The translations under genes were made by a program, and so were the position numbers. Source: Labrenzia sp. 011 (GTDB lineage Bacteria; Pseudomonadota; Alphaproteobacteria; Rhizobiales; Stappiaceae). Taken from it: DNA of 64,000 nt. The notes beneath the pieces were generated by a model. The model was not told the origin of the DNA. It saw nothing but the letters and a program-made list of their open reading frames with translations, and ran no database searches. The number at the start of each line of letters is the position of its first letter. The first letter of the stretch is position 1. Location: assembly GCF_003075075.1 (NCBI RefSeq), contig NZ_QCYM01000019.1, positions 1 to 64,000 on the forward strand, written 5' to 3'. Shown here piece by piece: positions 1-7,210 of the stretch.

Positions 1-120
1 GGATGGTAGAGATTAAAACCATCTACGTACAATGCGGCCCGAATTGGCTTAGGCTGATTTTGTTCTTGATCCAAGAGGTTAGAATCTCTATATTGCAAAT
101 CACATCGTTGGCTTGCCAAC
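1..120. other. Window-edge stretch, no gene recognised
   Basis: No open frame of useful length and no tRNA cloverleaf can be drawn here. The stretch ends in a plus-strand terminator, so it probably contains the 3' end of a transcript that begins before the window. I see nothing else to name. Confidence 0.4.
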
Positions 121-161
121 ACCCCTCAGGTTCCGGTCTGGGGGTTTTTCTTTTTTAGGCT
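121..161 (+). terminator. Rho-independent terminator of an upstream transcript
   Basis: ACCCCTCAG pairs with CTGGGGGT (one bulged T) around an 8-nt loop and is followed by two T runs (TTTTTCTTTTTT). This is a classical intrinsic terminator on the plus strand. It must serve a transcript entering from outside the window, because no plus-strand gene precedes it here. Confidence 0.75.
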
Positions 162-204
162 TGCGAATTATCAATAATACCACCTATTGGTGATTCGTAC
201 AGCA

Positions 205-1158
205 TCAACGCTGCCAGTATCCCTTCCACTCCCGACTGACCGGATGGCTCATCGCCAGACCAAGCGCGCGGCCCGCCAGTTCGCCGTTGCTTTCGCGGCG
301 ATGGTCTTCAAGCCATGCTGCATGGCCCGCATACTGATGCAGGTAACGTGCGCTGACGTGGTGATGCTGTCCACGCACCATACGGCGCAGGCGGGAGAAA
401 AAGCTTTCGGCTTGGTTCGTGGACACATGGTCGATCGCATAGGCTTCGCTGTGATTGATGCGATAGGTTTTCCAGCCATCATGCAATGCATCCCAATGTG
501 ACGCCTCGTCAGCGTACATGATCGCATCGCGGTCAACGAACATTTTGGCATGGTCAACGCCTTCGCCTTCGTGACGTGCAACGAATGTAAGTGTGCGGCC
601 TTCCCTTTCGCGCATTGCGATGACAACGCGGCGTTTGCCGGTCTGGTGCTTGGCAAGACGCCGGTCCTTGCGGTCTTCCTTGTGGTTCTCCGGGCGGATA
701 TGGCCGCCGAAGTACGCGCCGTCGATTTCAACTTCGTCGTCCAGCGTATGGCCTTTGATTTCCGCAGCCATGGCTTCACGCAGCTTGTGCGAGAGAACGA
801 AAGCCGTCTTGTACTGGCAGTCCAGATCACGGGAAAGCTGCAAAGCGCTGATGCCCTTTGCCGAATTCACGAAGATGCAGATCGCGGCGAGAAGGTCGGT
901 AAAGGACATTTTGCGGCTGGCGAAGATAGTGCCGCTCGTGACTGAAAACTGGTGGTGACAGGCAACGCACTTGAACTTGCGCCGGGTCGGAATGTCGTAG
1001 GTCTCACAGCAGCCACAACGCGGGCACACAGCATCGCCTTCCGTATCATTCCAACGGATCTTGCGGAACGTGTCATAAGCCTTTTCCTCACCGCCATGGT
1101 AGATGGATTTCAGGGAGAGGGTCCGCGCTTTTGCCGAAAGAAGAAAATGCTGCGCCAT
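205..1158 (-). CDS. IS1595 family transposase
   Basis: The protein (about 317 aa) matches the IS1595/ISXO2 layout. An N-terminal zinc ribbon (CPRCG with a second CVAC knuckle, residues ~45-70) precedes a DDE-type catalytic domain with the characteristic VEIDGAYFGG block, a second acidic block MYADEAS and the C-terminal NQAESFFSRLRR block. The start MAQHFLLSAKART is the usual family start; the frame stays open 18 codons further upstream without family similarity. I could not find convincing terminal inverted repeats flanking the gene, so it may be an immobile remnant or a domesticated copy. It is divergent from the DUF6471 gene and lies in a region with lower GC than the rest of the window. 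Confidence 0.88.
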   Translation of the reverse strand: MAQHFLLSAKARTLSLKSIYHGGEEKAYDTFRKIRWNDTEGDAVCPRCGCCETYDIPTRRKFKCVACHHQFSVTSGTIFASRKMSFTDLLAAICIFVNSAKGISALQLSRDLDCQYKTAFVLSHKLREAMAAEIKGHTLDDEVEIDGAYFGGHIRPENHKEDRKDRRLAKHQTGKRRVVIAMREREGRTLTFVARHEGEGVDHAKMFVDRDAIMYADEASHWDALHDGWKTYRINHSEAYAIDHVSTNQAESFFSRLRRMVRGQHHHVSARYLHQYAGHAAWLEDHRRESNGELAGRALGLAMSHPVSREWKGYWQR

Positions 1159-1194
1159 AATGTACTGTTTCCGATGCCTATGCATCATATATAG

Positions 1195-1264
1195 TACGTT
1201 GACGTATCCCATACAAGGGCATATGTATCGTTTATGATACTTTTCTTATCGAACGAGGTACGTC
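1195..1264. promoter_or_regulatory. Divergent promoter region with two short palindromes
   Basis: Between the transposase (minus) and the DUF6471 gene (plus) lie TACG-TTGA-CGTA (1195-1206) and GTATC-N6-GATAC (1225-1240), in an AT-rich stretch. This is the position expected for overlapping promoters and an operator. Binding by the adjacent small protein is only inferred. An ACGAGG ribosome-binding-like stretch precedes the ATG at 1265. Confidence 0.4.
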
Positions 1265-1489
1265 ATGGCAGATAAGACGGACTGGGAAGCCCGTGCGGCT
1301 AACCTCCTGAAAGCGGAATTGAAGCGTAAGGGTGTTACATACGCCGGGTTGGTTGATAGGCTTTCCGCAATTGGGGTTGACGAGAAAGAAGCAAACGTGA
1401 GGAATAAGCTCTCTCGGGGGAAATTCAGCGCGGCGTTTCTATTACAATGTTTAGAAGCTATTGGGTCATCGCAATTGCATTTGGACTAG
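1265..1489 (+). CDS. DUF6471 domain protein
   Basis: This 74-aa protein corresponds to the DUF6471 family. It carries the conserved stretches WEARAANLLKAEL, KGVTYAGLVDRL and EANVRNKLSRGKFSAAF, spanning nearly its whole length. The pattern of short amphipathic helices with a GVTYAGL...NVRNKLSRG core resembles a compact helix-turn-helix, so a DNA-binding role is plausible but not established. It is transcribed away from the IS1595 transposase. Its last 43 bases overlap the next gene in another frame. Confidence 0.75.
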   Translation: MADKTDWEARAANLLKAELKRKGVTYAGLVDRLSAIGVDEKEANVRNKLSRGKFSAAFLLQCLEAIGSSQLHLD

Positions 1490-2322
1490 TTTCGTTAGCC
1501 CATGCCAAAGAGCCTGCCCGGGTGCCCCATGAAGCCCCAAGCGTAGAAGAAAGTAAGCCCGACAAGGCTGACAATGGCATAGACAACCGCTGGCCAGCGC
1601 CAATTCCTGTGATCATCATAGAAAGCGAAGAACAGTCCACCCACGCCGGTGAACGCGAAAATAGATCCGATGATCATGAGGCCGCCGATCTGCAAGCCCA
1701 AAGAAAGGCTGCTGATGCCGCTGAACGAAGCGCTACATCCGCTGAGAGGCAAGAAAGAACGGCATGGGCTCAAGTGGTTTTGGCTATCCTCGGTGCCGTT
1801 ATTGCTGCCGCTGCTGTCTGGCTTTCCATCAAGACTTCTAACCGTGCCGAGCGCACTGCCAAAGCTCAAATTATCGCTTACCTTACCGCTCATGATGTCG
1901 TTATCAGGAATTGTGCGGCTGGCTTTATCCCTGAAATTGAACTTTCTATTGAAAATAGCGGTCAAACTCCTGCCAGAGTAATTTCCAATAAGCAGTGGAT
2001 TCACATTGGACACTTCCCTCCTGATGAACTCCCTAGACCTGAGGTAAAAGATGTAAAATCTATTGCAATCGTCGGGCCTGGAAAGTTCGTTAAATCCTCC
2101 TGCAAGCGCCACATCGATATTCATACCGTCCAATTTATTGAAATGACTAAAGGCACTTCGGCTCTCTATTTCTATGGCATTGTCGAATATCTGGACGTGT
2201 TTGGAGACAGACACACTCTCAAATACGCTTTTAAACATGGCGGCGATGTTGGTGTCGGACACGAAGAAATGGCCGCCATGAATATTCATAACGATGCAAG
2301 CTATTTTAAGCATGGGGGCTAA
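1447..2322 (+). CDS. Membrane protein of unknown function with coiled linker
   Basis: The 291-aa product starts with a signal-peptide-like segment (residues 1-20, ending LAHA). A charged, Ala/Glu/Arg-rich probable coiled coil follows (~75-105), then one transmembrane helix (WAQVVLAILGAVIAAAAVW, ~107-125). The C-terminal domain (~135-291) contains IELSIENSGQTPARV, a pattern common in uncharacterised proteins of prophages and genomic islands. It overlaps the DUF6471 gene by 43 bp and has no clear ribosome-binding site, which suggests translational coupling or a different true start. Base composition is visibly AT-richer than the neighbouring chromosome, a sign of transfer. No function is recognised. 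Confidence 0.65.
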   Translation: MFRSYWVIAIAFGLVSLAHAKEPARVPHEAPSVEESKPDKADNGIDNRWPAPIPVIIIESEEQSTHAGERENRSDDHEAADLQAQRKAADAAERSATSAERQERTAWAQVVLAILGAVIAAAAVWLSIKTSNRAERTAKAQIIAYLTAHDVVIRNCAAGFIPEIELSIENSGQTPARVISNKQWIHIGHFPPDELPRPEVKDVKSIAIVGPGKFVKSSCKRHIDIHTVQFIEMTKGTSALYFYGIVEYLDVFGDRHTLKYAFKHGGDVGVGHEEMAAMNIHNDASYFKHGG

Positions 2323-2381
2323 GGCACTAATCATCACTTAGCACCCTTGGTGCTCTTGATACATAAGGCCGACCCCCACCG

Positions 2382-2524
2382 CCGGTCATCCCCGGCTCGA
2401 CCGGGGATCCAATCCACCTCACTACCTGCCGCAGACCTTCGTGACGCAGTGCCGTCCCGACAATCGCTGCCATGTCCCTGCCGCTCTGGAAACCAATGGA
2501 TCCCCGCTCAGGGCGGGGATGACC
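2382..2524. repeat. MITE-like palindromic repeat, copy A
   Basis: The element begins CCGGTCATCCCCGG and ends CGGGGATGACCGC, so its ends form an inverted repeat (CGGTCATCCCCG / CGGGGATGACCG). Each end also folds alone: ATCCCCGG-CTCGA-CCGGGGAT on the left and a matching C/G hairpin on the right. The core is shared with copies B, C and D further right. No protein is encoded. It lies 84 bp upstream of the GIY-YIG gene. Confidence 0.85.
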
Positions 2525-2608
2525 GCAGAGAGGAGGAGAGGTTCGGGGAACTCTGACATCGGCCGCTTCTGGGCTTGATCGTGCCGCCTCGACTCGCCAA
2601 AAAGAGAC

Positions 2609-2896
2609 ATGGCGTTTTTCGTCTACATATTGGCTAACCGCACGCGGGGGACACTCTACACAGGCGTTACAAATGATCTGGCCCGCCGCGTATATGAGCA
2701 CAGGGAAAAGACCGCGAGCGGCTTCACCCGTCGCTATGGGGTGACCCGACTGGTCTACTACGAGACATACGAGACCCCGGATGCCGCGATAGCCCGTGAG
2801 AAACGCCTGAAACGCTGGCCAAGAGCGTGGAAGATCCAGGCAATCGAGTCGTTCAATCCGCAGTGGCGGGATCTGTACGAGGACTTGAACCGGTAG
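2609..2896 (+). CDS. Small GIY-YIG endonuclease family protein
   Basis: This 95-aa protein is a stand-alone GIY-YIG nuclease domain (COG2827 type). It shows the FVYILANRTRGTLYTGVT start (YIL ... YTG as the GIY/YIG-like pair), the R..EH pair in LARRVYEHR, the YYE element with acidic residue, and the AIAREKRLKRW helix. Family members are predicted single-domain DNA endonucleases with no settled role. The gene is flanked by repeat copy A on its left and copies B-D on its right, an arrangement reminiscent of REP-associated transposase loci. That link is inference. The ATG follows AAAAAGAGAC, a modest ribosome-binding site. Confidence 0.88.
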   Translation: MAFFVYILANRTRGTLYTGVTNDLARRVYEHREKTASGFTRRYGVTRLVYYETYETPDAAIAREKRLKRWPRAWKIQAIESFNPQWRDLYEDLNR

Positions 2897-2968
2897 GATC
2901 GCGAGTTGAAGACGCCATTCATTTCACGCCAAAAACAATTGGACCAGATCGACAAGCACCACCCACCG

Positions 2969-3114
2969 CCGGTCATCCCCGGCTCGACCGGGGATCCAGT
3001 CCACCTCGCCACCTGCCGCAGCCCTTCGTGAAGCAGTGCCGTTACGACGACCGCTGCCCATGTCCCGGCCGCTCTGGAAACCAATGGATCCCCGCTCAAG
3101 GCGGGGATGACCGC
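2969..3114. repeat. MITE-like palindromic repeat, copy B
   Basis: Left end CGGTCATCCCCG (2970-2981) and right end CGGGGATGACCG (3102-3113) are perfect 12-bp inverted repeats. Internal hairpins ATCCCCGG/CCGGGGAT and ATCCCCGC/GCGGGGAT each have perfect 8-bp stems. The middle (ccacctcgccacctgccgca...) matches copies A and C. Similarity to C continues past the right end through the whole spacer. Confidence 0.88.
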
Positions 3115-3216
3115 TGAGGTGGAGGAGAAGTTCGGGCAGGATCATCTTCCCGTATGCGCATCAAGCGAGGTTCACTTCGGCGGAAGCTCAGGCTTCAGCC
3201 TTCCCCACCCTCACCG

Positions 3217-3362
3217 CCGGTCATCCCCGGCTCGACCGGGGATCCAGTCCACCTCGCCACCTGCCGCAGCCCTTCGTGACGCAGTGCCGTTGCGACGACC
3301 GCTGCCCATGTCCCGGCCGCTCTGGAAACCAATGGATCCCCGCTCAAGGCGGGGATGACCGC
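3217..3362. repeat. MITE-like palindromic repeat, copy C
   Basis: Nearly identical to copy B over its full length, with the same 12-bp terminal inverted repeats and both internal hairpins. It is followed by the same spacer as B up to copy D. Confidence 0.88.
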
Positions 3363-3462
3363 TGAGGTGGAGGAGAAGTTCGGGCAGGATCATCTTCCCG
3401 TATGCGCATCAAGCGAGGTTCACTTCGGCGGAAGCTCAGGCTTCAGCCTTCCCCACCCACCA

Positions 3463-3590
3463 CCGGTCATCCCCGGCTCGACCGGGGATCCAATCCACCT
3501 CTCCGCCTGCCGCACCCTCTCGTGACACACTGCCGTCGCAACAACCGCTGCCAATATCCCTGCCGCTCTGGAAACCAATGCCCCCCGCCA
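3463..3590. repeat. MITE-like palindromic repeat, copy D (right end missing)
   Basis: The left end CCGGTCATCCCCGG and the body through GCTCTGGAAACCAATG match the other copies with more substitutions. The sequence then diverges (ccccccgccagg), so the right inverted repeat is absent. It is a degenerate or truncated copy and marks the end of the repeat cluster. Confidence 0.8.
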
Positions 3591-3741
3591 GGTGGCGGCT
3601 GGACATCTCGATTGACTTCTTCTGCCCCGGCGTCATTGTGATCCGGCATGTGCCGTCAAGGCCCTTCACCGGGGTCTAGCCCGGTGCGCTGGAACAGGCG
3701 AAGCCGGATACGAGCCGGCAATCACGGGAGATGACTTGCGC

Positions 3742-4332
3742 ATGAAATGCGGTTTTTCAGAGCTTTTTGCGGTATTCCTTGGAATCCTTTTCACCGGCAA
3801 CGCATTGGCGCAAGCGGCCGGCAGCGGTCAGGACGGATCCCCGCAAGGGATCGTCTATGAGGTTTCCGACATCCCGGATCCGGTTCAGATGATGGGCATG
3901 CGCAATTTCGACTGCGAGCTCGAAGAGACCGTTGCGGCCTTTGGCGCACAATTCTTCGCCGAGGGAGACGTGGAAACCTGGGTCGTGCCCTGCCAGATGG
4001 CCGATGCCAATGTGCCCTTCTTCCTCGCTATCCACACCCCCTTGGATCCCTCGCTCGACGAGTGGAAGGAATTCGAAACGCCGCCCGGCCTGAACCAGCC
4101 CAACCACGCCCTGGTCAACAATCTCTTCTACGATCCGGCCACGGGCAGGGTCACCGGCACCACCTATTACGGCCCGGACTATGACTGCGGCGCCTTCGAG
4201 CGTCACGAGATGGAAGCCGAATCCGGTGAGTACATCCTCATGGAATACCTGGAGAAACCCGAGTGCGACGGCGTTACGGGCCCGGCCGAGGGCTGGCCGC
4301 TGAGCTGGACGATCGACGAGATGGGCGGCTGA
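3742..4332 (+). CDS. Secreted protein of unknown function
   Basis: About 196 aa with an N-terminal signal peptide (hydrophobic FAVFLGILFTG, cleavage likely after NALAQA). The mature part is acidic and contains four cysteines (two in DCELEE/WVVPCQM, two in YDCGAFE/KPECDG), which could form disulfides in the periplasm. No family is recognised. A TTG start six bases upstream (3736) is equally possible, because the GGGAG box at 3726-3730 fits either. The gene lies alone between the repeat cluster and the coiled-coil gene. Confidence 0.7.
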   Translation: MKCGFSELFAVFLGILFTGNALAQAAGSGQDGSPQGIVYEVSDIPDPVQMMGMRNFDCELEETVAAFGAQFFAEGDVETWVVPCQMADANVPFFLAIHTPLDPSLDEWKEFETPPGLNQPNHALVNNLFYDPATGRVTGTTYYGPDYDCGAFERHEMEAESGEYILMEYLEKPECDGVTGPAEGWPLSWTIDEMGG

Positions 4333-4358
4333 TTCCGGCCGGCGTCGATGTCACGATA

Positions 4359-4378
4359 CCGCCCGCCTGCACGGGCGG
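4359..4378 (+). terminator. Candidate terminator after the secreted-protein gene
   Basis: CCGCCCG pairs with CGGGCGG around a six-base loop, 26 bases after the stop codon. The T-run is poor (CATTTG), so termination may be weak or Rho-assisted. Confidence 0.45.
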
Positions 4379-4405
4379 CATTTGCCGCACTGCGGGAGGC
4401 AACGG

Positions 4406-4420
4406 TTAACCATAGGCTAA
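4406..4420 (+). promoter_or_regulatory. Half-consensus CtrA box
   Basis: TTAA-CCATAGG-CTAA has the TTAA-N7-TTAA spacing of CtrA sites with one mismatch in the second half. It lies upstream of a full match at 4526 and about 180 bp before the coiled-coil gene start. Confidence 0.4.
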
Positions 4421-4525
4421 AAAACCCTGAAAAATGCGGAGGAATCTGTTTTTTTGAGGTAACACTTCGCATTGTATTCTGCAGTGAGCAGGCCGTGAGT
4501 CGTTGAAATACCCCGGACTTATGGG

Positions 4526-4540
4526 TTAAGAAAGCGTTAA
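4526..4540 (+). promoter_or_regulatory. CtrA-type box (TTAA-N7-TTAA)
   Basis: TTAA-GAAAGCG-TTAA matches the alphaproteobacterial CtrA consensus exactly, both halves and spacing. It lies 55 bp upstream of the ATG at 4596, where it could overlap the promoter and link expression of the coiled-coil protein to the cell cycle. CtrA binding itself is inferred. Confidence 0.6.
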
Positions 4541-4595
4541 GGTATTGCGTATCTTGCGCCGGATCGGCTCCGGCGTGGAAGTTCAGGAGACAGGA

Positions 4596-6077
4596 ATGGG
4601 CATTTTCTCGAAATCCTCGCGCCCGGGCGATGAGCAGGAGCGGCAGGTTGAGAGCGAGGCGCAGAGTGCCGAAATACAGGAAGACGCACAGCTTCCCGAC
4701 AGGAGCAATGTCGAGCAACTTTCGCCTTTCGCCCTGAAAATGCAGGAAAAGATGAACCAGCTGGACGGGCTGAAGACCCGTGTCGGCGGGCTCAACCAGA
4801 CCTTCGACCAGATGGCCGCCTTTGCCGCAGAGAGCCAGACGTCGATCCGCATGATGACGGAATTCCTCGAGGCCTCCCGCACCAGCGTCGAGACGGAAGT
4901 CCGGCTCAAGTCGCAGAACGCCAAGATTTCTACCGACCTTCTGGACGCCGAACACAAGGTAAGGACGCTCACCACCCAGCTGGAAGACGCCCAGGCGGAA
5001 GTCCATTCCCTGCGCAAACGCACCACCGAGACCCGCACGGCGCTGGAAACGGCCCGCAACGACATTGTCTCGATCCGCGACAACAACAAGAAGATCAATG
5101 ACGAGTACCGGCTGCAGAGCGCCAAGCTGGTGGAGGCCAATTCGCAGGTTTCCGACCTCAGCGGCCAGCTCAACGACCTGAAGGCCAAATTCGAGACGCT
5201 TGAGAAACATGCCGAAAATCTCGCCACCGACCTGGAAGCGGTCAGGCACCGGGAAAAGGAACTGCAGCAGAACCTGTCCGAAAGCGCCAAGCTGCTGGAA
5301 GACGAGATCCGCAAGAACAATCTGGTCACCAGCGAGCTGGAAGCCTCGAAACGCGAACTCGGCGAATTCCGCAACGACAATATCGACCTGAAATCCCATC
5401 TCGACGTCGCCAACCAGGAGCTGGTCTATGCCAAGGCCCGGCTGGAGGAAGAGCAGCGCAAGCATGACAACGAGGTCTATGCGCTGAATGCGGAAATCGA
5501 GAACCTCTCCTCCCAGCGCCGCATCGGCGCCCAGTCGCTGCAGGAGATGGCCCGCGAGAATTCCACGCTCAAGGAGCGCAACCGCGACCTGCTCAAGCGC
5601 ATGCAGGAAATCGAACATCTGCTCGACAGCGCCCAGAAGAACCACGAGAAGGACCGCAACGAGCTGATGGCGACATCCGCCAAGCTGCGTGAACTCAACC
5701 TGCGCTACAATTCGGCCCTCACGGATCTCAATCATCAGCGCAATCAGAACCAGAAATTCGCCGACAATCTGGAAGATCTGATCGAGGAAAACAAACGCCT
5801 GCAGCGCTACAAGATCCAGGTGGACACCGCCAACGAGCAGATCGTTCAGCTCAAGTCGGTCATCACCAACTATCAGATGGCCATGGAAGGCAAGGGACCG
5901 GCCGAAGAGCTGGGCCTGACCGAAAGCTACGACCCGATCACGGAACTCGGCATCACCGAGCCCGTGGCGTCGGACCTGGATCCGATCGATCTGGAGGGAG
6001 ATGCTTCCGCCAGCGACGGACCGGATGACGACACGCCGTCCGGTGGCGGCGACAAGATCGTCAGACTGCGCGACTGA
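4596..6077 (+). CDS. Crescentin-like coiled-coil-rich protein
   Basis: About 493 aa. A short basic N-terminus (MGIFSKSSRPG) leads into almost uninterrupted heptad-rich coiled coil from roughly residue 45 to 430, followed by an acidic, disordered tail ending GGGDKIVRLRD. The overall plan (short basic head, long rod, length near 460-500 aa) resembles crescentin and other intermediate-filament-like proteins that shape alphaproteobacterial cells. Sequence alone cannot separate this from other coiled-coil-rich cytoskeletal proteins. The start at 4596 follows CAGGAGACAGG, a strong ribosome-binding site; the open frame extends 17 codons upstream. CtrA-type boxes lie upstream and a GC-rich hairpin follows. 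Confidence 0.7.
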   Translation: MGIFSKSSRPGDEQERQVESEAQSAEIQEDAQLPDRSNVEQLSPFALKMQEKMNQLDGLKTRVGGLNQTFDQMAAFAAESQTSIRMMTEFLEASRTSVETEVRLKSQNAKISTDLLDAEHKVRTLTTQLEDAQAEVHSLRKRTTETRTALETARNDIVSIRDNNKKINDEYRLQSAKLVEANSQVSDLSGQLNDLKAKFETLEKHAENLATDLEAVRHREKELQQNLSESAKLLEDEIRKNNLVTSELEASKRELGEFRNDNIDLKSHLDVANQELVYAKARLEEEQRKHDNEVYALNAEIENLSSQRRIGAQSLQEMARENSTLKERNRDLLKRMQEIEHLLDSAQKNHEKDRNELMATSAKLRELNLRYNSALTDLNHQRNQNQKFADNLEDLIEENKRLQRYKIQVDTANEQIVQLKSVITNYQMAMEGKGPAEELGLTESYDPITELGITEPVASDLDPIDLEGDASASDGPDDDTPSGGGDKIVRLRD

Positions 6078-6101
6078 TCGCCATCGTCACCTGACACGCC
6101 G

Positions 6102-6120
6102 CCCCGGCCTTGCGCCGGGG
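6102..6120 (+). terminator. GC-rich hairpin after the coiled-coil gene
   Basis: CCCCGGC-CTTGC-GCCGGGG, a perfect 7-bp stem 25 bases after the stop. It has no T-run, so it is a weak or Rho-linked terminator at best. Confidence 0.45.
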
Positions 6121-6337
6121 CCTGCCTCACAGCCGCGGAATGTCCCGGACAGTCGGCCATGCGGCGCCAGACCCAGCTTTGACGAACGGTAGGGCCCCTT
6201 CAGGCAGCTTCCGGCCAAGGGCCGCTGGCGTGGCATCACAGGCGCCTTTTCGCACGCCCGCTCCGTCCCGCATCTCCCTGGCGCAACAGGTCAGACGCCG
6301 GCCGGAAGCCCTGTCCCGGACAAGGCGGGACGCGCGT

Positions 6338-6640
6338 CTATTCCGGCTCCACGGTGAACTGCAACGGATAGCCCAGCTTCCCGGCAGCATCGATGGCCCT
6401 GGTGGCCTTGGTTTCGGCCACATCCTTCGGATAGACGGAAACCACACAGACGCCTTTCTGGTGCGCGGTCATCATGACGACCTCCGCCTGGGCCATGTCG
6501 AGCCTGAATTCCGCCGTCAGGATGAGCACCACCAGTTCACGCGGCGTATAGTCGTCATTGATCAGAATGACCTTGTACAGCTTCGGCTTCTGAAGCCTGG
6601 TCTTCTGCTTCACTCCCGGTTTGATGTCGATATCGCTCAT
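6338..6640 (-). CDS. clpS: ATP-dependent Clp protease adaptor ClpS (ClpS2-like)
   Basis: A 100-aa N-degron adaptor that delivers N-end-rule substrates to ClpAP. The pocket signature INDDYTP (Asn-Asp-Asp of the amino-group site) and the histidine in MTAHQKG are conserved, as is the Y..D.AETK stretch that docks on ClpA. The residue after NDDYTP, usually Met in ClpS1 (TPMEFV), is Arg here (TPRELV), as in the second paralogue (ClpS2) of rhizobia. No clpA is adjacent; clpA is often next to clpS1 instead. The gene is convergent with the coiled-coil gene. Confidence 0.92.
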   Translation of the reverse strand: MSDIDIKPGVKQKTRLQKPKLYKVILINDDYTPRELVVLILTAEFRLDMAQAEVVMMTAHQKGVCVVSVYPKDVAETKATRAIDAAGKLGYPLQFTVEPE

Positions 6641-7210
6641 GGTACTGACCCTGGCTCATCAGGACGTCCTGCGGGCCGACCGTGCGGCTGAAGGGGTGTC
6701 CGATCTGCATTCCCTGAAAGTCTTGTCCGCATCCAAAAACGCGGAATGCTCCAGGTCACAACCCGGAGACCCGGCATGGCCGACAGGCAACGAACCGGTT
6801 GCCCATCCCCCTGCACCTGACACGTGAAATATACTGCACGCAATACGGCCTGTATGAAGACCCGTATCCACATTCGCGCGTAATATAGGGCAAGGCAAAA
6901 TCGAAGAAAACATGGCGCACCGAATTTTTCCCTGAAACAGCGTCTCCGTCACGTCCTGCCTTGCCGGGTCGGACCGGGCCGGGACCGCCTGCCCTGCCCT
7001 ACCCCACCCCGGTTTTTTGGGCTACCATCGGCGCCGGAGATGCCATAACCGGGAAATCCGGTCTTCTGTTGAGCCTGACCTATGCCGACTTGCCATGTTT
7101 CTTGAGACGGATCGCACTTGCGGGATTGTTTCCGCTCCAGAAGGACCCCGCCGGGAACAGACAGGTGGAATGAGCGTCCGCTCCCGGCCGGACAGGGAGC
7201 AGCGCGCCCG
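6641..7210. other. Intergenic region, no gene recognised
   Basis: This 570-bp stretch lies between divergent clpS (minus) and the DUF6665 gene (plus). The short frames in it have no recognisable family. It presumably holds both promoters, but I see no convincing -35/-10 pair, riboswitch or repeat. Confidence 0.5.

Larger units (their letters stand above)
2969..3462. repeat. ~247-bp tandem duplication spanning repeat copies B and C
   Basis: The unit starting at 2969 recurs at 3217 (248 bp later), and a third, diverged start lies at 3463 (246 bp later). The B and C units are nearly identical, including about 100 bp of non-palindromic spacer (gttcgggcaggatcatcttc and beyond). This points to a recent tandem duplication of a palindromic element plus its flank. 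No open frame in it looks coding. Confidence 0.85.

Noticed and set aside
1..120. tRNA or attachment site at the window start
   Set aside because: No acceptor stem, T-loop or terminal CCA can be drawn; no repeat of this sequence was seen at the other end of the AT-rich region.
1495..2337. 280-codon minus-strand frame opposite the membrane-protein gene
   Set aside because: No signal, domain or family pattern; the plus-strand frame has a transmembrane helix, a coiled linker and a familiar C-terminal stretch.
2382..3590. CRISPR array
   Set aside because: The repeats are ~145 bp with inverted ends and irregular spacing, and no cas gene is present.
4203..5735. 510-codon minus-strand frame across the coiled-coil gene
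   Set aside because: It is the antisense of heptad-rich coding sequence; the product is a leucine/valine-rich low-complexity string with no family.
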